DNA of 64,000 bases from Talinum fruticosum (taxonomy: Eukaryota; Streptophyta; Magnoliopsida; Caryophyllales; Talinaceae): positions 1,612,001 through 1,676,000 of the forward strand of contig JAITYX010000066.1 in NCBI GenBank assembly GCA_021018815.1, written 5' to 3'. A program made the translations under genes and the position numbers. Below the pieces are notes generated by a model. That model did no database searches, had not been told where the DNA came from, and was given only the letters and a program-made list of their open reading frames with translations. How positions within the stretch are numbered: position 1 is the first letter of the stretch; every line of letters begins with the position of its first letter. Shown piece by piece: positions 11,208-22,061 of this stretch.

Positions 11208-13450
11208 TGTTAGCTTGTCATACAGCTTACAAATTAAACCATTACTTAGGCTTATAATTAACAATATAGCATAGGAAAGTAGGGATCGAATCCACGAGGA
11301 AAGATATAATAACATGCAAGCTTCAATCTAATTAAATTTACTACTCTTAAAAACAAAATAGAAAATATAAATTAAAAAAATTCAATAACTAAAAATTATG
11401 GAAAATTATCTAACAACTAAATAAATAATTTATACGTAATAAAAGAAACTATAATAATCCAGAAATATTTTTGTATATTTTTTTAGAATAATTAAAATAG
11501 AAAACTAAAGCAGAAAATAAACAAATTCTAAAACAGAAAATTAAATAAGTAAAATTCTGCACTAAATTAATTACGAAAATAAATACTAAAATTACCTAGA
11601 ATATTAACACTAATTTTATAGACCTAACCAGACCCTAAAAATATAAAAATAAAATTTAAAACCGAATTTACGAGTTTATTTAACTAAAAATCTACAGTAA
11701 TTAAATTCAAGAATAAAATCTGAAAAATTATCAAATTAATTCCAAAAATTCTAAAATTTAATTACATCAAAATAGAACTCTATCTAAACCCTAAAAGAAA
11801 AATAAAACATGAAAAATAATAAAAGAAACTATTTTAAAACTAATTTCTAACAAACTCGACTCAAAAATAATAAAAACCGATAGAAAAATAATCTGAAAAT
11901 TAAAATAAATAAAGACTCAAAATTAAATTAAAATAAAATTACTAAAACTAACCTAAAATACTGATCTTTAGGGGGGTAATGAAATTCATAATAAAAGACT
12001 ATAAATTTATAAATGAAAATTGACAAACTAAAGAAAATAACTAAAAAGCAAAAAATAATTATCAAAGATATCAAATTTATAAAAACACTTAGTATAATCT
12101 ATATCCACCATGCAAATTATTATTTATCATTAACACACAAATTGATCTACCCATGAGCTAAACCGTAGAAGACAACCACTAGCGGATCTTCCCAATTTTT
12201 TCTTAGTTATTAGTTTACTTAGGTCTAGCCCTAATATAAACCCTACTAATATTGATAACCTTAGCACTAGCACTAGAATTAAATCAAATTAGAGCATTAA
12301 GTCTTAGAAAAATATCATCTAGCACCTAATAACCAATTTACTAGCAAATTAATTTAAGAATGATCTATGATAATTTCTTAATTAAAAGAGATGGGTTTGA
12401 GCCATCCATGATTAACTAGAGTGATACTTATGTCTAAAAGATCAAACGATTACGTACTTAAACCTTTTAAACTATCGCATGAATTTATATAAAACTAATT
12501 AGTGTGCACTCTAATTAATTAGACATAAAATCATAAACGTTAAAATTAAATTATCATAGAATCATAAATCTAATCAATAAGACAATAAAGATCGAAACTT
12601 ATTAACATGGTCTCAAGTAGATTATACTAAGTATAAAAAACTACTCAACATAATGTAATTTAAAACACGTAAACTAAATAAAAATAACATCTTTAATTTT
12701 AAACTGACAATAAAAATTCAATCTTTACTAATAAAAATTACAATACTAAATAATACTACCGATATTAGTTTCTTCAGCCTCGAGATGATGACGTTGATGA
12801 TTAACGATGAAGTTGATTGCACGAATATGTCCGATGATTAATGCTAGCGTGAAGTGGTTGAATGGATTATGATGATGGTGGAGTAAGCAAGAGTTGGCAA
12901 GGGATCAAAGTGGAAGTGATTGATAATTAAATTGATGAAGATTGTGGTGGGCAGTGAGATAATTTGTGATAGCGTGAAGTAGGAAAGTGGGCAGCGACGG
13001 CAATGGGCAGCAACGTGAGAGGTAGCGAGAGCAACGAGAGGAGGTGATGATGTGAGGATTTGGCAGCGAAGGTGGGCAACGGCTGGGGTGTTATGAGCAG
13101 CGTGGGAGATGGTGATGGGCGGCCAAGGGTAGCGTGAGGAAGGGTCAGGCGGCCAGCCAAGAGGGGGAGCAAGGGCTGCGTGGGGCTCCTCCTCTTCATG
13201 ATGATTACAAGTGATATATATAATATCATAAAATAGATATTTTATGACATATTATATTTATGGACCGACTTCATATCTTTTCTTGGATGTTCGTCTATAG
13301 TTACAAACCCACTTTTAACGTCTTTTCTCTTCTTCCCCAATTTATTCGATAATTACCTATAAATAGACAAAATAGGATAAATTAGATAAAATAAACTATA
13401 TAATATAAACTAAATAACTACTAAAAATATGTATAAAATACGACTTAACA
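11208..13450 (-). repeat. 5' LTR of the Athila-like element
   Basis: TGTTAGCTTGTCA...ACTTAACA, 2.24 kb, near-copy of 5843-8157. It keeps a segment near 11618-11720 that the partner has lost and lacks the partner's TA microsatellite. Flanked on the right by the TTAGG duplication. The LTR similarity is high by eye, implying insertion more recent than the surrounding copia wreckage, but I did not compute an identity. Confidence 0.92.
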
Positions 13451-13455
13451 TTAGG
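13451..13455. repeat. Target-site duplication TTAGG (right)
   Basis: Exact partner of 5838-5842. Removing one copy and the element rejoins two halves of the extra ORF of copia B. Confidence 0.92.
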
Positions 13456-13711
13456 GTTCTCTTTTGAATGGATAGAATGAGAACACATTTCTCATCAAGA
13501 TAAAATACATCGGACCTCATCCGAGTCACGTAAAAGTTCTTTCCGGACTTGGGAAAAATTCGGCATATTTGTCAAAGAAATCATTAGTGATTTCATTGAA
13601 AGGATTAGGATTTGAGGTTCGGAAAGAGAGTCCGAACATCAAAGAGTTTATGGAGAAGAGAGAGATTAATGCGAATAACTTTCCTCCGAACCGGAGAAAA
13701 GACTAATATGA
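13456..13711 (-). pseudogene. copia B: extra (envelope-like) ORF, part 2
   Basis: Continues the minus-strand extra ORF interrupted at 5842. Segments equivalent to the FLPMRTFFSQHS and FFEKYAKE motifs of other copies appear in worn form around 13480-13600. It ends abruptly near 13711, where the sequence switches to an LTR fragment instead of the expected RNase H side. Confidence 0.6.
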
Positions 13712-13912
13712 AGTGTTTGAGAGATTATTTGAACATGCGATAAATCCGTGTGGTGTCCGAGTGATTCGAAACATCAATGCAAGTTGATAGAGAAGAGTGT
13801 GTTTTCGAGTCGGTCAGAATCGAATAGAAACATATGCAATGGTTTCTATAGTACTCAGAATGACTTGTAATCAAAACCTATGAGGGATGAGGTTTGTACC
13901 TATCTAGTTTCG
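13712..13912 (-). mobile_element. copia LTR fragment (minus)
   Basis: About 200 bp of U3-side LTR in minus orientation: GAGAGATTATTTGAACATGCG, then GTGTCCGAGTGATTCGAAAC, then the GACTTGTAATCAAAACCTA landmark, as in LTR A at 5345-5520. It is bounded by the extra ORF on the left and a plus-strand LTR on the right, so it is an inverted scrap rather than a whole LTR. Confidence 0.75.
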
Positions 13913-14706
13913 GAGCTTCAGTCTTCACTAGGCTCAATTGTGGTTTCCACCTTGCTTTTCGAGACAACACCGGTTGATTGGAACACCTTTTAGAGCAAAT
14001 AGCCTTTGCCCAACGTTCACAATCCAACGGATCTTTTCTACGTGACTTAGAAAAGACTTTACAACGGCTAGTAAAGACTTTAGTCTAGAAATCGAGCTCA
14101 ACGGCTACTCTGCTTGGTCATCTATAAATAGAAGCCACTTCACAAGACTTGAGAATTGCTGAAATTATTGATCAATATATTGCCTAAATCTCCTAGTGCA
14201 TTACTTAGTCAATCTTCTACTTACAACTCCAAGTCTCGTATTTAATATTTTCTGAGTTGTAAAGAAAGTCTTGTAATCAATTAAATTCTTCACTTACTTT
14301 CTATGTAAGTCCCTCAACTGAGCCGTAAGGGTTATCTCAGCTCAGTTTCCCTGATTATAAAAAATACCTCAATCAGGAAGTACTAGATCGGATAAGGGAT
14401 CTTCCGAGTCTAGGAAAACATTGTAAGGAATTGTCTAAAGGAGTAATTATGGTAGAGTCATTCCTTTGTATTTTGAGGGTTCAAAATAGTGGACTTGACT
14501 TGGTGCTTGGATTAGCACTGTCCGTGGTTTTCCGCCCCGGGAGGGTTTCCACGTATTTCGAGTGCTTGCGTTTTTAAGTCCAATCTAGACTCGGACTCAC
14601 TGTTGATTTCTTTCTTAGCACAAATTATCTAAGCTCTTTTAAAATTTCCTCATCAACTTATTCACCCCCTCTAGGGTGACTTAGACTCTCCAAGAGCAAA
14701 CCTTCA
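13913..14706 (+). mobile_element. 5' LTR of copia C (3' part only)
   Basis: Plus-strand LTR from the GTGGTTTCCACC landmark through the TATA box to the terminus AGCAAACCTTCA at 14706. It carries the family string TTTCCGCCCCGGGAGGGTTTCC near 14530. The first half of the LTR is missing and replaced by the inverted fragment on its left. Confidence 0.85.
14123..14130 (+). promoter_or_regulatory. TATA box in LTR C
   Basis: TATAAATA in the family context TTGGTCATCTATAAATAGAA, about 580 bp before the LTR end. Confidence 0.7.
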
Positions 14707-14708
14707 AT

Positions 14709-14719
14709 TGGTATCGAGC
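14709..14719 (+). other. Primer-binding site of copia C
   Basis: TGGTATCGAGC, two bases after the LTR terminus. It is the tRNA-Met-type site with a changed middle (other copies: TGGTATCAAAGC). Confidence 0.75.
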
Positions 14720-14765
14720 TTAGCCTTTCAAGAAGGATCTAACAATCCAAAGGTCTAAAGATCGG

Positions 14766-15212
14766 ATGGCTCGTAACAATGGAGAGTTCGATGAAGGAAG
14801 GTCATCCACCGGACCACCGAAGTTCAAAGGGTTAAACTTCGTGCACTCGGAAGAAACCGATGGAGTGCTTTCTGTTGGACATCGATGAAGAGGTTTGGAA
14901 CATCATCCAAGAAGGCAACTTCATTTCAATGAAGATGGAAGGCTTAAGATTTGTTCCTAAAGAAAATCTGAGTACACCAGTGAAGAAACAGAAAAGTTCG
15001 AAAGAACTTCAAAGCAATGAACACACCGATGTTTGGTATCGGTTCGTAAGAGCACGACAGAGTGTTAGTCCGTGACACAACCAAAGATGTGTGGGACACT
15101 CTTGTTAACACACACGAAGGAACAAGCCAAGTGAAATAGGTGAAGATAAGCCAATATCTTCATAAATATGAGATCTTCAAGATAGAGCCGTAAGAAAACA
15201 TCACTCGGATGT
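14766..15212 (+). pseudogene. copia C: gag N-terminal part
   Basis: ATG at 14766 in the context also seen in J, followed by NNGEFDEGRSST. A frameshift near 14850 moves the reading to 14860-15075 (MECFLLDIDEEVWNIIQEG, a UBN2-type copia gag signature). Further frame changes follow. It ends near 15212 within a segment equivalent to the ITRMF/SSTSPI part of gag A, where a minus-strand gypsy integrase begins. Confidence 0.8.
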
Positions 15213-15619
15213 AGAGCAAATTTCGAGGCTTAACTTTCTTATTAAACGCCCGGATATACATACTTGGTATATTTGGACATTGTGCGGGCGTTGAGGCACC
15301 GCTCATCCAATAGTATCAATTCTTCGTAACGTGCTCTAGCCCATTCCGCTTCGGAATTTGGCTTTCAGCAATTATCCTTAGTGAGGGAATGACAATTTCT
15401 ATCGGAAAGACCGCTTCTATGCCATAAACTAGGGAGTAAGGCGTTTCTCCTGTAGAGGCTCTAATAGATGTTCGATAACCCCATAAAGCGAAAGGCAGCT
15501 TGTCGGGCCAATCCGTATAAGTAACTCGCCATCTTTTCCACTATTTTATGAGTATTTTATTAGCGAGCTTCGACTACTCCATTACTTTGAGGACGATAGG
15601 GGAGGATCTATGATGTTGG
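15213..15619 (-). pseudogene. gypsy integrase C-terminal fragment
   Basis: The minus strand gives PYRPQSNGVVEA near 15570-15612, DKLPFALWGYRTSI near 15470-15510, IVIPSLRIIAES near 15370-15410 and RAFNKK near 15230-15250. The same phrases occur in the integrase of the Tat-like element at 43560-43950. Only about 400 bp are present. It sits between copia C gag and LTR D in opposite orientation. Confidence 0.85.
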
Positions 15620-17021
15620 TGAAGACTCGGACACTCGCTCAACACATTTCCGAGTTGTATCGAAGGAATCGAGTATAAGAACTTCTTATGTATAGAGTTT
15701 TGATTCCAAGGTATTCTTTGTACCTTAGAAACTTTTCTAAGTGGTTTGGTATATTCTCTAAGTGATATAGCATCTACTTCATGTTTTTCTTTCCTGTCTC
15801 TAAGTGACTCGGAAAACAGACTTTGCTTGTCTCACTCAATTCCGAGTCCCTCATCACTTAGATATATCGCATGCGGAATTGACTAGTATTTCGCTTTACC
15901 TCACTCGGATCTAACTTCGTGTTATAAGTTCTATTGTGTTGGAGTCGAGCTTCTAGTATGAATCATGCTTAGTCTAGATCAAGTTTGTCTCACTCGATAT
16001 TCGTTGTATAACTTGATTCTTGCTTAGACTAACTCGGATGGAATTTTGAGTTTCATGGATATTAGACTCGGAAAATTCCATTCCTTTTCCGACTCGGATA
16101 ATTACTCGACTTAATTATCTTAATTATATTATTATCTGTGTCTAATCGTGGACCAAAGTATTTTATACTTTGAGAACCAAAATTTGATTTACTTTTGTAG
16201 ATTATTCGAGACGAGGATACACTTTTTGAAATACAAAAGTAACCTGGCTTCAAAATGTCAAATCACCAGCGAGACATGGCTTTTCCTCTTCTCTCGTCCC
16301 AGTCCCAGAAGATTGTGTCGGGTCGTCTGTTTCCAAATCTGGAAAACTAAAACGCCAAGCTTAACGATGGTTTCCACCTTATCCTTCAAGACACCGCTAG
16401 TGGTTTTGGGACTTCCAAGAGAGTTAAGAACCGTTGCCCAGCGTTCATATCACAACGGATACTTTCCGAGTGACTCGGAAAGCCTTTATCAACGGTCACA
16501 AAGGACTTCTCATCGGAAGATGGAGATAACATCTATGCTGCTTGGTCGTCTATAAATAGAAGCCAACTTTCAAGACTTGAAGATTGTCGAACCTATTGTT
16601 AATACACGTACTTGAGCAAAGTCATTGTATTCATTCTCAATCTTCTACTTACAACTCCCACTCGTAATTCATTACTTTACGAGTTGTAAGATCTTGTACT
16701 TAGTTACAATCACTTTCTTACTTTACGAGTAAGGTCCCTTGATTAAGTCGTAAAGGTTAACTCAGCTTAGTTGTCCCTAGCTGTAAGGGTTATCTCGGTT
16801 AGGAAGTACTAGATTAGATAAGGGAATTTCGAGTCTAGGAAAACTTGTAAAGAGTTGTTTAAGGGAGCAACTTGGGTTCGGTCAGTCTACGTATTTTGTG
16901 GACTCAAAATAGTGGATTTGACTTCGTGCTTGGATTAGGACGGTCCATGGTTTTCTGCCCCAGGAGGGTTTCCACGTAATTCCTGTGTCTTTACTTTCGA
17001 GTTCATTCTAGACTCGAGACA
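15620..17021 (+). mobile_element. copia LTR D (plus, 3' end truncated)
   Basis: Begins TGAAGACTCGGACACTCGC, passes the GGACCAAAGTATTTTATACT landmark (16150), a TATA box at 16551 and the CCCCAGGAGGGTTTCCACG string, then breaks near 17021 after CATTCTAGACTCGAGACAC, about 200 bp short of the normal end. The sequence then turns into minus-strand gag of E. It could be F's 5' LTR left after deletion; this is inference. Confidence 0.85.
16551..16558 (+). promoter_or_regulatory. TATA box in LTR D
   Basis: TATAAATA in the family context, CTTGGTCGTCTATAAATAGA. Confidence 0.7.
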
Positions 17022-18134
17022 CTTGCAAGTCATAAACAAACTAGCCTTTCTCCCTTCCTCTAACGAACCCAAGTAACTCCCTTTATTGTGGTCCTTTTCG
17101 AGGAAGAAGACTCTTGGGAACCTAGATTTGAATAACTTTGGGTTTAGCCTAATTCCGAGTCTTCTTTTAGAAAACCGAGTCTGTGTCTCTTTTGAAAATC
17201 TTTTCTTTTATAAACCGGTGGAGAAGGTTTTCTCCTGTAAGTTGGTCCGGGCTTAGTCCTCTTTTCATTCTTATGCATGGGACCATGCTTAGCCTTCCTG
17301 AACTTCACAATTCGGAATCATTTTTGAAAAGCTCGAGTAGGAATTGGATTCCTCCTCTTTGTTAAAACCGAGTCCTTCTTTTCTTAAGGAGACACATTGA
17401 GACCTTAAGAGCATGTCAAGGTTTTTCTAACGTTCGAGTAAATTTCAAAACAAGTTCTTGAGACTCATTGAGCTTTTGCTTAAGATGCTTATTTTCTCTT
17501 CTAAGTGACTCGGACTCAGTCTCATTGGATTAAGCACTAGTCTTGAGTTCTCTTAGAGTAAGTCTCAGTTTTTCTAATTCATTTTTCAAAGAAATGCTCT
17601 CGAAGTGATAGACTTAAGTTGTTCTCTAAATTGAGAAGAATTAGAATTGGACTTATCTTCCAAAGTATAGATGTATTTAGCTAAATCAACTTTGGAAAAC
17701 TTAAGGAAATATTCAATTACCTCCTGTGGATTGGTTTCCTCAATATCTAAGTGATCCGAATCGACTCGGATTCGGCTTTTGAGTCTCGCTAATGCCATCG
17801 GAGACTTTGAGTTATCTGAGTCTTCATCTTCTTCAGATGATTCTTCATCACTCTATGTGGCCATCATAGCCTTCTTCTTCTTTCTGTCCCTTTTTCTTCT
17901 TGGATAATCTTTGACCATATGATCCTTGCTGCCACATTCAAAATAGCCGAGTTCTTCGTTAAAGATAATTATGAAGATGAAGAGTGTTTACCTCTTCTAT
18001 CCTTCTTGTCTTTCTTGTAGAACTCTTCTCTTGGCTGTTTATCCCACTCTTGTGCTTCATCATTCTTTTGAAGCCTCTAGCGATAAGTGCCATAGGATCT
18101 TTTTCTAAGTCCGATGAACTCAAATTTTCTTCAA
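17022..18134 (-). pseudogene. copia E: gag, central and C-terminal part
   Basis: Minus-strand gag like A (2216-3330) and G. It runs from the linker upstream of the protease (17040-17400), through the acidic segment with TNPQEVIEYFLKFSKVDLAKY (17586-17798), to the zinc knuckle at 17904-17945. The knuckle has lost its first and last cysteines (both Tyr). Gag's N-terminal half, the primer site and the R/U5 side of the LTR are deleted at about 18131-18140. Confidence 0.8.
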
Positions 18135-19142
18135 GTCTTTTGCTTAAGTATGTGTATTGACAATGGTTCCAGCAATCTTCAAGTCTTGAGAGTTAGCTTT
18201 TATTTACAGATGACCAAGCAGCTTAGTCGTTGTGACTAGCTTTTGATTAGAAGTCCTCTCGTGACCGTTGTAATGGTTCTTCTAAGTTACTCGAAAAGAT
18301 CCGTTGAGATGTGAACGTTGTGCAATGGCTCTTGACTCCTTAGGATGTCTCAATCCACTGGTGGTGTCTCGAAAATTAAGGTGGAAACCACCATTGAACT
18401 TAGCGTTTAAGATTTCCAATTTTGAAAATATACAACCCCGACACAATGTGTGCGCCTTGGTCGAAGTAGAAAAAGCCTTGTCTACTAGCGATTTGACATC
18501 TTCAAGCTGGTTACTTTTGTAATTCAAAAGTAGGATAACCTCGTTTAAATAAATCTATTTTGGTTCTCAAAGTACAAAATACTTTGTTCCAAGATTAGAC
18601 ACGAGATAATAATTTAATTAAGATAATCAAGTGCATAATTATCCGAGTCATAAAAGAATGGAATTTTATGCGTCTAATATTCATTATACTCAAATTCCAT
18701 CCGAGTCGGTGTGGAGAAAGATCAAGTTAGATAAAGAATATTAGAATAAGAATACCCGATCTAAACAAATATAGTTCAAACAAAACAAGCTGATTAGAAG
18801 AGATGAATTAACGTTGTAATTCACCCGAACTTGGAATATGAAGTTAGACCTGAGTTTAAACGTGTTAGAGTGACTGTTTGAACATGCGATGAATATGAGT
18901 GTTGTCCGAATGACTTAGAACTACAAATGTAAAATGATAAGCAAGGGTATGCTTTCGAGTCGATCGAAACAAATGAAAACCTATGCAATAGTTTTTTAAC
19001 ACTCGAGAGGAGGTTACGTATCACTCGGAAAAGTTTCTATAGCACTTAAAAAGACTTGAAATCAAAACTTACAAGAGATGAAGTTTGTACCTGATTCTTT
19101 GATAGTACTCGGAATGTTATACATGCAAAGTCCGAGTGTTCA
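18135..19142 (-). mobile_element. copia E 5' LTR (U3 side)
   Basis: Minus-strand LTR missing its end part, running from the GCTTAAGTATGTGTATTGAC landmark to the U3 terminus TGAACACTCGG (one base from TGAAGACTCGG) at 19142. The TATA box is mutated (TATTTACA on the plus strand near 18201). It abuts, at an exact LTR edge, the integrase of F, so E was probably inserted there. Confidence 0.8.
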
Positions 19143-19965
19143 TCGACTACTCGGAATTTGCAGAGTTTTGTGATAAGATGGGTATCTCTCACAACTTTTC
19201 AGCACCTAGAACTCCTCAATAGAACGGAGTAGTAGAGAGAAAGAACCGAACTCTTGAAGAAATAGGAAGGACGATGATGATTGAAAATGATCTACCTTAC
19301 TATTTTTGGGCCGAGGCGATCGACACGATGAAACTACACACTCGAACGGATGCCTCATTAGACCCATCTTGAAGAAAACTCCCTATGAGCTTTACACGGG
19401 AAAGAACCCTAATAATGGTAAGGATGTCGGTGCTTTGTTCATAATAATGGTAAGGATCACCTGACCAAGTTTGATGCTAGGTCGGATGAAGGTATATTTC
19501 TAGGTTACTCATCTCACAGTAAAGCTTATCGTGTTATTAACAAAAAAACTAACAAAGTGGATAAAAGTGTCCACGTTGTGTTTGATGAGATTGATCAAGG
19601 AAAAACAAGTGAGTCAACCTTCTCGGATCTGAAACTCGGTTGAGATGAAGATGATCTTGCTAAAGCTGAGCTCGGGAAGAGTCGAAGAAAGCAACATAAT
19701 AAGATAGTTCATAACAGCGTGACTCGGATCGAACCAGCTCAAGAGCCGGCGCAGAATCGTCGAAGGACAAGCAAATGAGAAGACTCAGCAAGCTCAAAGT
19801 AATGAAGATCAACCAGTTGAACCAACGAACTTGGTGAAGCGGATAACAGGTAGAGCATTCAAATATGCTTCGAGCCACCCACTCGAGAACATTCGCATGC
19901 GAAATTAACAAGTGGGGTAAGAACTCATTCCTTTTTGCAAAATCTATGTGCATTCATTACATTCA
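19143..19965 (+). pseudogene. copia F: integrase second half and linker
   Basis: Begins within the integrase core: MGISHNFSAPRTP, NGVVERKNRTLEEIGRTMMI, then a degraded YELY.GK segment, FDARSDEGIFLGYSSHSKAY and VFDEID near 19590, followed by the acidic pol linker. The catalytic glutamate motif (NGVVERKNR) is present. The first two aspartates are absent because the element starts at the E LTR edge. Stops and shifts occur throughout. Confidence 0.85.
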
Positions 19966-20840
19966 TATCATTAACAGAACCCAGAAATGCACTAGAGGCC
20001 CTAAATGAACCTGAATGGGTAGAGGCCATGCAAGAAGAGCTCAATCAATTTCAAAGAAACCAAGTCCGGCTTTGACCAAACGACCTTCGACCATCCAGTT
20101 ATACGAACCAAATGGGTTTTCAAAAATAAACTGGATGAGGATGGGTTGGTAGTCAGATATAAGGTAAGACTTGTGGCTCAAGGTTATAATCAAGAAGAAT
20201 AGGTTGATTGTGGGGAAACCTTTGTGCCGATTGCTAGGATTGAAGCAATTAGAATCTTATTGGCATTTGCACCCACCATGAATATCAAACTCGTATCAAA
20301 TGTATGTTAAGTGCGATTTTCTGAATGGTTTCATTCAAGAGGAAGTCTATGTTGAGCAATCCCTGGATTTGAAAACTCATAATTTCCAAATCATGTTTTC
20401 AAATTGCAAAAGGCTGTATATGGTCTTAAAAAGCTCCCGGAGCTTGGTATGAAAGATCGAGAAACTTCTTGGTTCGAAATGACTTCAAAAGAGGTCATAT
20501 TGACAAAACTCTTTTCATAAAAACCAAGGGGAAATATTTCCTTATTGCTCAAATTTATGTTGATGATATTATTTTTGGAGCTACTAATGAAAATCTCTGT
20601 CGAGAGTTTTCCGAGCTGATGAGACAGAGGATTTTCAAATGAGCATGATGGGAGAGCTCAATTTCTTTCTTGGTCTACAAATCGGACAATACAAAGATTG
20701 AATCTACATCTGTCAATCTAATTATACTAAGGATTTGTTGAAGAAGTACAAGCTTCATGATGTGAAACATGCAGCCACACCTATGAGTAGCGAGCATGAA
20801 ATTGGACTCGGATGAAAAAGGTAAAGTAGTAGATCGAAAC
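19966..20840 (+). pseudogene. copia F: reverse transcriptase
   Basis: Starts with the conserved EPEWVEAMQEELNQF stretch (20008-20050), then VRLVAQGYNQEE, ARIEAIRILLAFA, and the catalytic QIYVDDIIFGA (about 20550-20580). It ends near KLDSDEKGK. At least four frame changes and stops (for example TAG at 20201) inactivate it. Confidence 0.85.
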
Positions 20841-21475
20841 TCTATAGAGGTATGATTGGATCTCTGCTATATCTCACATCTAGTAGACCGGACATTACGT
20901 TTAGTGTATGTCCGTGTGCAAGATTTCAAGCTAATCCAAGATAATCACATCTCACTGCGGTGACGAGAATTTTCGGATATCTTGTAGGGACTCGGAATCT
21001 TGGTCTATGGTTTTCAAGAGACTCATAACTGACCCTCACTGGATACTCGGATGCTGACTATGCTGGTTACAAGGTTCATAGAAAGAGCACATCACGAGCA
21101 TGCCAATTTCGGGTCAATGCCTCATATCTTGGAACTCAAAGAAGCGGAACTCGGTTGCTCTATCAATTGCTTGAAGCTGAGTACATTGTAGCTGGAGCAT
21201 GTTGTGCTCAGATTCTGTGGATCAAATGACACTTGAAGGATCTTGGACTCTCATTCAAATCTATTCCAATCAAGTGTGACAATTAGAGTGCAATCAACAT
21301 CATTAAGAATCCGAGTTCAGCACTCAAAGACAAAGCATATTGAGGTCATGTATCATTTTCCGAGAGACCATTCTGAGAAAGGTGATATTAAACTTTAATT
21401 CATTCCTACAAAATTTCAGTTAGTTGATATTTTCACTAAGCCACTTAGTGAGGATCAGTTTTGCTTTATTAGGAA
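20841..21475 (+). pseudogene. copia F: RNase H and pol end
   Basis: Contains IGSLLYLTSSRPDITFSVC, then the DADYAG motif, LEAEYIVAGACCAQILW, SFKSIPIKCDN and the terminal KPLSEDQFCFI segment in broken frames. It is the counterpart of the A, G, H and J RNase H domains. Confidence 0.85.
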
Positions 21476-22061
21476 TTAGCTTGGAATGATTAATGCATGA
21501 TTATGTGATTTTTTTAAGAGAAACTTTCTTGCATGATTATGTGTTATATGTTTTTCTTTTGTCTTAATAACAATTGGTTCGATTGACTAAGTGAAACTAA
21601 GCTATGAGTTATTAGGTCTCTAAGTATTATGAGTCACTCGAAACCATACTGAGTTATACTCGGTTTTTGAGCAAAATGGACATGAATCTTCCGAAATCAT
21701 CTCTAGATAAATGGAGAATTTCAGAAATTTTCTTTAAAAATCTTTGTTCTCTCTCTCTCTCTGTTGCACGCATCGGTCAAAGAAAACTAGCCGTTGGAAG
21801 AAAGTCGATGGAATTCTAACCATTGGAGAGCAGAAACGTCACACCTGTCCGAGGCGGCCGTTGGAGCTTCGAGTCGGACTTAAGGCTGAAGGACATTTCT
21901 TTTTGCTATAAATAGCACCTCTTTACCTTTATTTCGCTACTTTACTCACTACTTACTTACTCTCTAAGCATTCTCGCTCTCACTCTCTGCATTCTAAGCG
22001 CTCTCATTCTCTTTACTCTCTCTCTCTCTCTCTCTCTCAAGTTCGTTCGATTTCTTCGGAC
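21476..22061 (+). other. copia F spacer between pol and extra ORF
   Basis: Non-coding. It holds two direct repeats TGCATGATTATGTG 36 bp apart (21494 and 21530), also seen in J and in altered form in H. A line of TC-rich sequence ends in a (TC)n run at about 22015-22038, just before the extra ORF. An element-internal TATA-like CTATAAATAGC occurs at 21904-21916, as in H and J, possibly a promoter or leader for the extra ORF. Confidence 0.6.

Larger units (their letters stand above)
5843..13450 (-). mobile_element. Athila-like gypsy element without pol (LARD-like)
   Basis: A 7.6-kb element on the minus strand: two LTRs of about 2.3 kb (11208-13450 is 5', 5843-8157 is 3'), a tRNA-Asp-type primer site, a polypurine tract and perfect TTAGG duplications. 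The 3.05-kb internal region holds only a decayed gag. I see no RT, RNase H or integrase, so it probably moved with proteins from a full element. The gag phrase FYEGLLPIDRNMVDVASGGA suggests the Athila branch of Ty3/gypsy. It lies inside the extra ORF of copia B and so is younger than B. Confidence 0.85.

Noticed and set aside
19660..19953. 97-residue minus-strand ORF
   Set aside because: Opposite to the copia F pol linker, which is recognisable on the plus strand; no motif of its own.
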